From: an uncultured Eubacterium sp.
GTDB taxonomy: Bacteria; Bacillota; Clostridia; Lachnospirales; Lachnospiraceae
Length of the DNA: 17,115 nt
Assembly (NCBI GenBank): GCA_910579075.1
Contig: CAJTSV010000078.1
Location: 1-17,115 of the forward strand
Reading direction: 5' to 3'
Below the pieces are notes generated by a model. It made no database searches. It saw only the letters and a list, made by a program, of their open reading frames with translations, and had not been told where the DNA came from. This document shows, in pieces, positions 14,763-17,115 of this stretch (its first letter is position 1; each line of letters begins with the position of its first letter). The position numbers were made by a program, and so were the translations under genes.

Positions 14763-15722
14763 TTACCTCGATGCAGTGTCCGGCTGCAGGTATTGCTCCG
14801 CATCCGTTTCACTCAGCTTGTATTTTTCCATAATCATTCCCTTTATGGTCTCATCTGTGTGCCCGATGCTGCGCAGTATTTCTACAGCTCCCAGAATCCC
14901 CTGCTCGATTCCCTGCTTTACTCCCTGCTCGATTCCCTGCTTTACTCCCTGCTCGATTCCCTGCTTCAAGCCTGTGTCCAGTGCTTCCTGGCGCATGAGA
15001 AGGATTCTGGGTTCTACAATCGGCCTGATTATTTCCAATAATTCTTCGCTCATCTTATCATCTCCCGCTAATTCTTCCATTGTTTTCATGTTTGCCCTTA
15101 AAACAACTTCCAGCACCGCCTCTGCAAATTCCCTGTCTTTTTTGGCTTTCAGGCTTCTGATGCGTGCCAGCAGCGATTCCAGCTCCTGTTTTTCCAGTCT
15201 TCCTGATAATGAACGAAGCCAGGCATGCAGCCCGGGCTCCAGCTCTTTTGTGACAAGAATCTGTGCCGGAAACGGGATATTTCCTTTTATGTAATATATC
15301 CCGCTGTAAGGATTCGATACATGATACCCGTGTTCCTTAAAATACCGCAGCAGTCCATACGGCTTTGCATCACGGATAAAGGTTATTGTTATGTCTGCTT
15401 CCAGAATGGCATCCACGGTTTCTCCATAAGCTTTATAAAGACAGGCGTACCCGGTTACTTTAAAAAATACGTCGATATTCAGGCTGTCTGACGGGTCTTT
15501 ATATTCCAGGATATTATGTCCCCGGAACATCTGTCCGATTTCATTTGCAAGCGGCCTGCCAGGAAATTTTTTGGTAATCAGCAGGTCTATTTCCAGCGGG
15601 CCGATATTCAGGCTGTGCTCGCGTTCAAAAATCAGGCTGTCCCGGTCTTCTGCCAGCTCCAGGCAGAAAGCCGCAGCAAACGCCGGATGCCATTGTATTT
15701 TGGTAATTTCCCTGTTTTCCAT
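14763..15722 (-). CDS. PD-(D/E)XK/Rpn-like nuclease family protein with repeat tail
   Basis: I choose ATG 15722 (319 residues) because AAGGAG lies eight bases upstream; an in-frame ATG at 15752 has no ribosome site. The N-terminal half carries a PD-(D/E)XK-like pattern: GPLEIDLLI with D46, then NEIGQMFRGHNILEYKDP with E73-Y-K75, so an active nuclease is possible. A helical middle (about 165-225) follows. The C-terminal end has an eight-residue repeat GIEQGVKQ, coded at 14901-14972, and a final HTH-like stretch (IKGMIMEKYKLSETDAEQYL). Such proteins are common in Lachnospiraceae and usually left as hypothetical or Rpn-like; function is unproven. A good ribosome site inside the gene precedes Met at 15053. 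A TATACT at 15743-15748 is close enough to leave almost no leader, so co-transcription from the gene upstream is also possible. Confidence 0.7.
   Translation of the reverse strand: MENREITKIQWHPAFAAAFCLELAEDRDSLIFEREHSLNIGPLEIDLLITKKFPGRPLANEIGQMFRGHNILEYKDPSDSLNIDVFFKVTGYACLYKAYGETVDAILEADITITFIRDAKPYGLLRYFKEHGYHVSNPYSGIYYIKGNIPFPAQILVTKELEPGLHAWLRSLSGRLEKQELESLLARIRSLKAKKDREFAEAVLEVVLRANMKTMEELAGDDKMSEELLEIIRPIVEPRILLMRQEALDTGLKQGIEQGVKQGIEQGVKQGIEQGILGAVEILRSIGHTDETIKGMIMEKYKLSETDAEQYLQPDTASR
14901..14972 (-). repeat. 24-bp in-frame tandem repeat, three units
   Basis: Units start at 14901, 14925 and 14949 (plus-strand CTGCTCGATTCCCTGCTTTA-type). The first two are identical and the third diverges at its end. 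They encode GIEQGVKQ repeats in the C-terminal tail. Confidence 0.9.
15051..15066 (-). promoter_or_regulatory. Internal ribosome site and in-frame start inside the Rpn-like gene
   Basis: On the minus strand GGGAG (15062-15066) precedes an in-frame ATG (15051-15053) by exactly eight bases. Initiation here would give a 96-residue product, MSEELLEIIRPIVEPR onward, with the repeat tail and no catalytic core. Whether ribosomes use it is inference. Confidence 0.35.
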
Positions 15723-15805
15723 TTGCGTATCTCCTTTTTGACAGTATATCACAGAAAAACCACAAATGAAAGCAAAACTTATGCCTTTGCATATTCTGTT
15801 TTATG

Positions 15806-17115
15806 TTACAGGGCCTTTACCTTTACTTTACTGTTCCCGCTCTCACGCACCATGGCACGGTATTCCTTCAGGCAGCTTTCCGGCACGTATATAACTGCCT
15901 TTGCATGAATCCCGCGGAATGCGTCTTCTCCAATATATTCCAGATATTCCGATTTGATTTTTATTTTTTTCAGCTGGCTGCATCCGCGGAATGCCTCGTC
16001 GCCAATCTGGGATATATTTGCACCCAGGGTAACCGCCCGTACTTTTTTATGGTTTTTCACTGCACCGTCATCGATTGCCGCTACTTCATACAGCTGCCCG
16101 CCAATCGTTACATCTGCGGGTATCGTAATCACGGTACGGGTTTTCGACGTGCACTTTGTATATAGTACCATGCCGTCTTCCCAGAAAGAATATACATTTT
16201 GATTGACCGTCCCAATCTGCTCGATGCCCGTATCTTCATCCAGGTCTTCTGAACTGTCTGCATATGCATCAGCCGGCGTTATTATCGTGCCGCCTGTTCC
16301 AGACGTGCCTGTGCTCCCCGTACCTGGATTTACTATGCCAGAGCCATTGATGTTTGTATTGCTGCTCCCCGTACCCGGATTTACTATGCCGGAGCCATTG
16401 ATATTCGTACCGCTGCTCCCGTTTCCCGGATTGGCCGGAGAACCGGATTTTTGGACTTCTACCCTTGCAGATGCGCTGTGCCCGGAATCCGCATAGGAGT
16501 TTGCATAGATATACAGCACGCTGGACGCTTCATCTTCTCCCACATACAGCCACCCGTCATCGGATATTCTTGTATACCGCGAGCTGTTTCCGCTCAGCTG
16601 CCAGCTGATGCGCTGCGACGGCTGCCCGTAGCCTGTCACCTTTGCCAGAAACAGGCGGCTTTCCCCCTGTTTTACGACACAGCTTAACGGTGTCAGCGTA
16701 ACCCCGCTTACCGTCGATGCGGATGTACCCCCGTTCCAGCTGCTGCCCGGATTCCAGGTACTGCCCGGGTTCCAGGACGGATTTGCGCCGGAACCGGACT
16801 GCATTCTGGTAAATGCTTTCAGGCAGACACGGCTGCCGTCCGGCTGGCGGCTGTCCGCCGAGCTTGCAGCCGGAACGGCTTCATCACTGCCGGTTACCTC
16901 TGCCCGCAGCTCTATCGTTCCATAAACCGACACCGGCGAAGACAGCTGGAATGTATGGTAGCCGCTCTGCGCCATAATGCCGCCGATTTCGGTCAGCTCA
17001 TGCCCATTTACATAAAACCGGTAGCTGGCACCTTCCCTGACATACGTTGAAACTGCTGTCAGCCACTGCGCCCCGCCGGACAGCTGGTAGCTCTGGCTGT
17101 AGCTGCTGCCGGATG
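15806..17115 (-). CDS. Surface protein with Ig-like and BspA-type leucine-rich domains, C-terminal part
   Basis: The frame is open through the right window edge, so the start is outside; the first in-window ATG (16975) is not the start, since coding continues upstream (GASYRFYVNGHELTEIGG). From N to C the visible part has a beta-rich module (16850-17115); a linker with repeated WNPGS units (about 16730-16780); a bacterial Ig-like (Big_2) domain (about 16440-16700, VTLTPLSCVVKQGESRLFLA and the closing SASARVEVQ); a G/N/S/T/P linker with a 17-residue repeat (16326-16427); and a BspA-type leucine-rich end (15806-16150, IPADVTIGGQLYEVAAIDDG and ISQIGDEAFRGCSQLKKIKI). No sorting signal is at the C-terminus. 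BspA-type proteins bind host or bacterial surfaces. It lies 83 bp upstream of the Rpn-like gene on the same strand. Confidence 0.85.
   Translation of the reverse strand, partial: SGSSYSQSYQLSGGAQWLTAVSTYVREGASYRFYVNGHELTEIGGIMAQSGYHTFQLSSPVSVYGTIELRAEVTGSDEAVPAASSADSRQPDGSRVCLKAFTRMQSGSGANPSWNPGSTWNPGSSWNGGTSASTVSGVTLTPLSCVVKQGESRLFLAKVTGYGQPSQRISWQLSGNSSRYTRISDDGWLYVGEDEASSVLYIYANSYADSGHSASARVEVQKSGSPANPGNGSSGTNINGSGIVNPGTGSSNTNINGSGIVNPGTGSTGTSGTGGTIITPADAYADSSEDLDEDTGIEQIGTVNQNVYSFWEDGMVLYTKCTSKTRTVITIPADVTIGGQLYEVAAIDDGAVKNHKKVRAVTLGANISQIGDEAFRGCSQLKKIKIKSEYLEYIGEDAFRGIHAKAVIYVPESCLKEYRAMVRESGNSKVKVKAL
16326..16427 (-). repeat. 51-bp in-frame tandem repeat, two units
   Basis: Units at 16326-16376 and 16377-16427 share most bases, and GGATTTACTATGCC marks each start. 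They encode a 17-residue linker unit built on NINGSGIVNPGTGS. Confidence 0.85.

Overview
The window looks like chromosome from a low-to-medium-GC anaerobic Firmicute, most likely a gut Lachnospiraceae-type Clostridia. The reasons are the strong AGGAGG-type ribosome sites, the sigma-A-like promoters, an ArcC variant with an ALGHHAL N-terminus, a very large secreted S-layer-like protein, a BspA/LRR surface protein and several Rpn-like nuclease genes with repeat-coded tails. Genus assignment is inference. I saw no rRNA, tRNA or CRISPR.

Layout. 1-472 (+): 3' part of an Rpn-type gene with a 24-bp repeat tail. 688-2930 (-): a broken gene whose product joins an HExxH metallopeptidase-like region to an FRG domain. 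It has lost its 5' end next to an IS66-type remnant (about 2903-3346, -). 3622-4692 (+): a second Rpn-type nuclease gene with its own promoter and a 12-bp repeat tail. 4693-5411: non-coding, with a bidirectional terminator and a possible small structured RNA ending in a strong terminator. 5412-9998 (-): a 1528-residue secreted multidomain surface protein with a near-consensus promoter and an operator-like inverted repeat. 10526-11305 (+): a two-gene operon of a ribbon-helix-helix protein and a Uma2-family nuclease, closed by a 17-bp hairpin. 11353-12285 (-): carbamate kinase preceded by a coupled 13-codon leader ORF. 12346-12615 (-): a fragment of another Rpn-family gene. 12677-14539 (-): membrane-anchored HtrA/DegP protease with one PDZ domain. 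14763-15722 (-): another PD-(D/E)XK/Rpn-like gene with a 24-bp repeat tail and a good internal ribosome site. 15806-17115 (-): 3' part of a surface protein with Ig-like and leucine-rich (BspA-type) domains.

Two themes run through the region. One is envelope biology: the surface protein, HtrA, and the LRR protein. The other is a scatter of mobile or selfish nuclease genes: three Rpn-type genes, an Rpn fragment, the RHH-Uma2 pair and the IS66 remnant. The most interesting leads are the damaged metallopeptidase-FRG gene, the candidate intragenic start in the Rpn-like gene at 14763-15722, the RHH-Uma2 pair, and the unexplained wall anchoring and regulation of the large surface protein.
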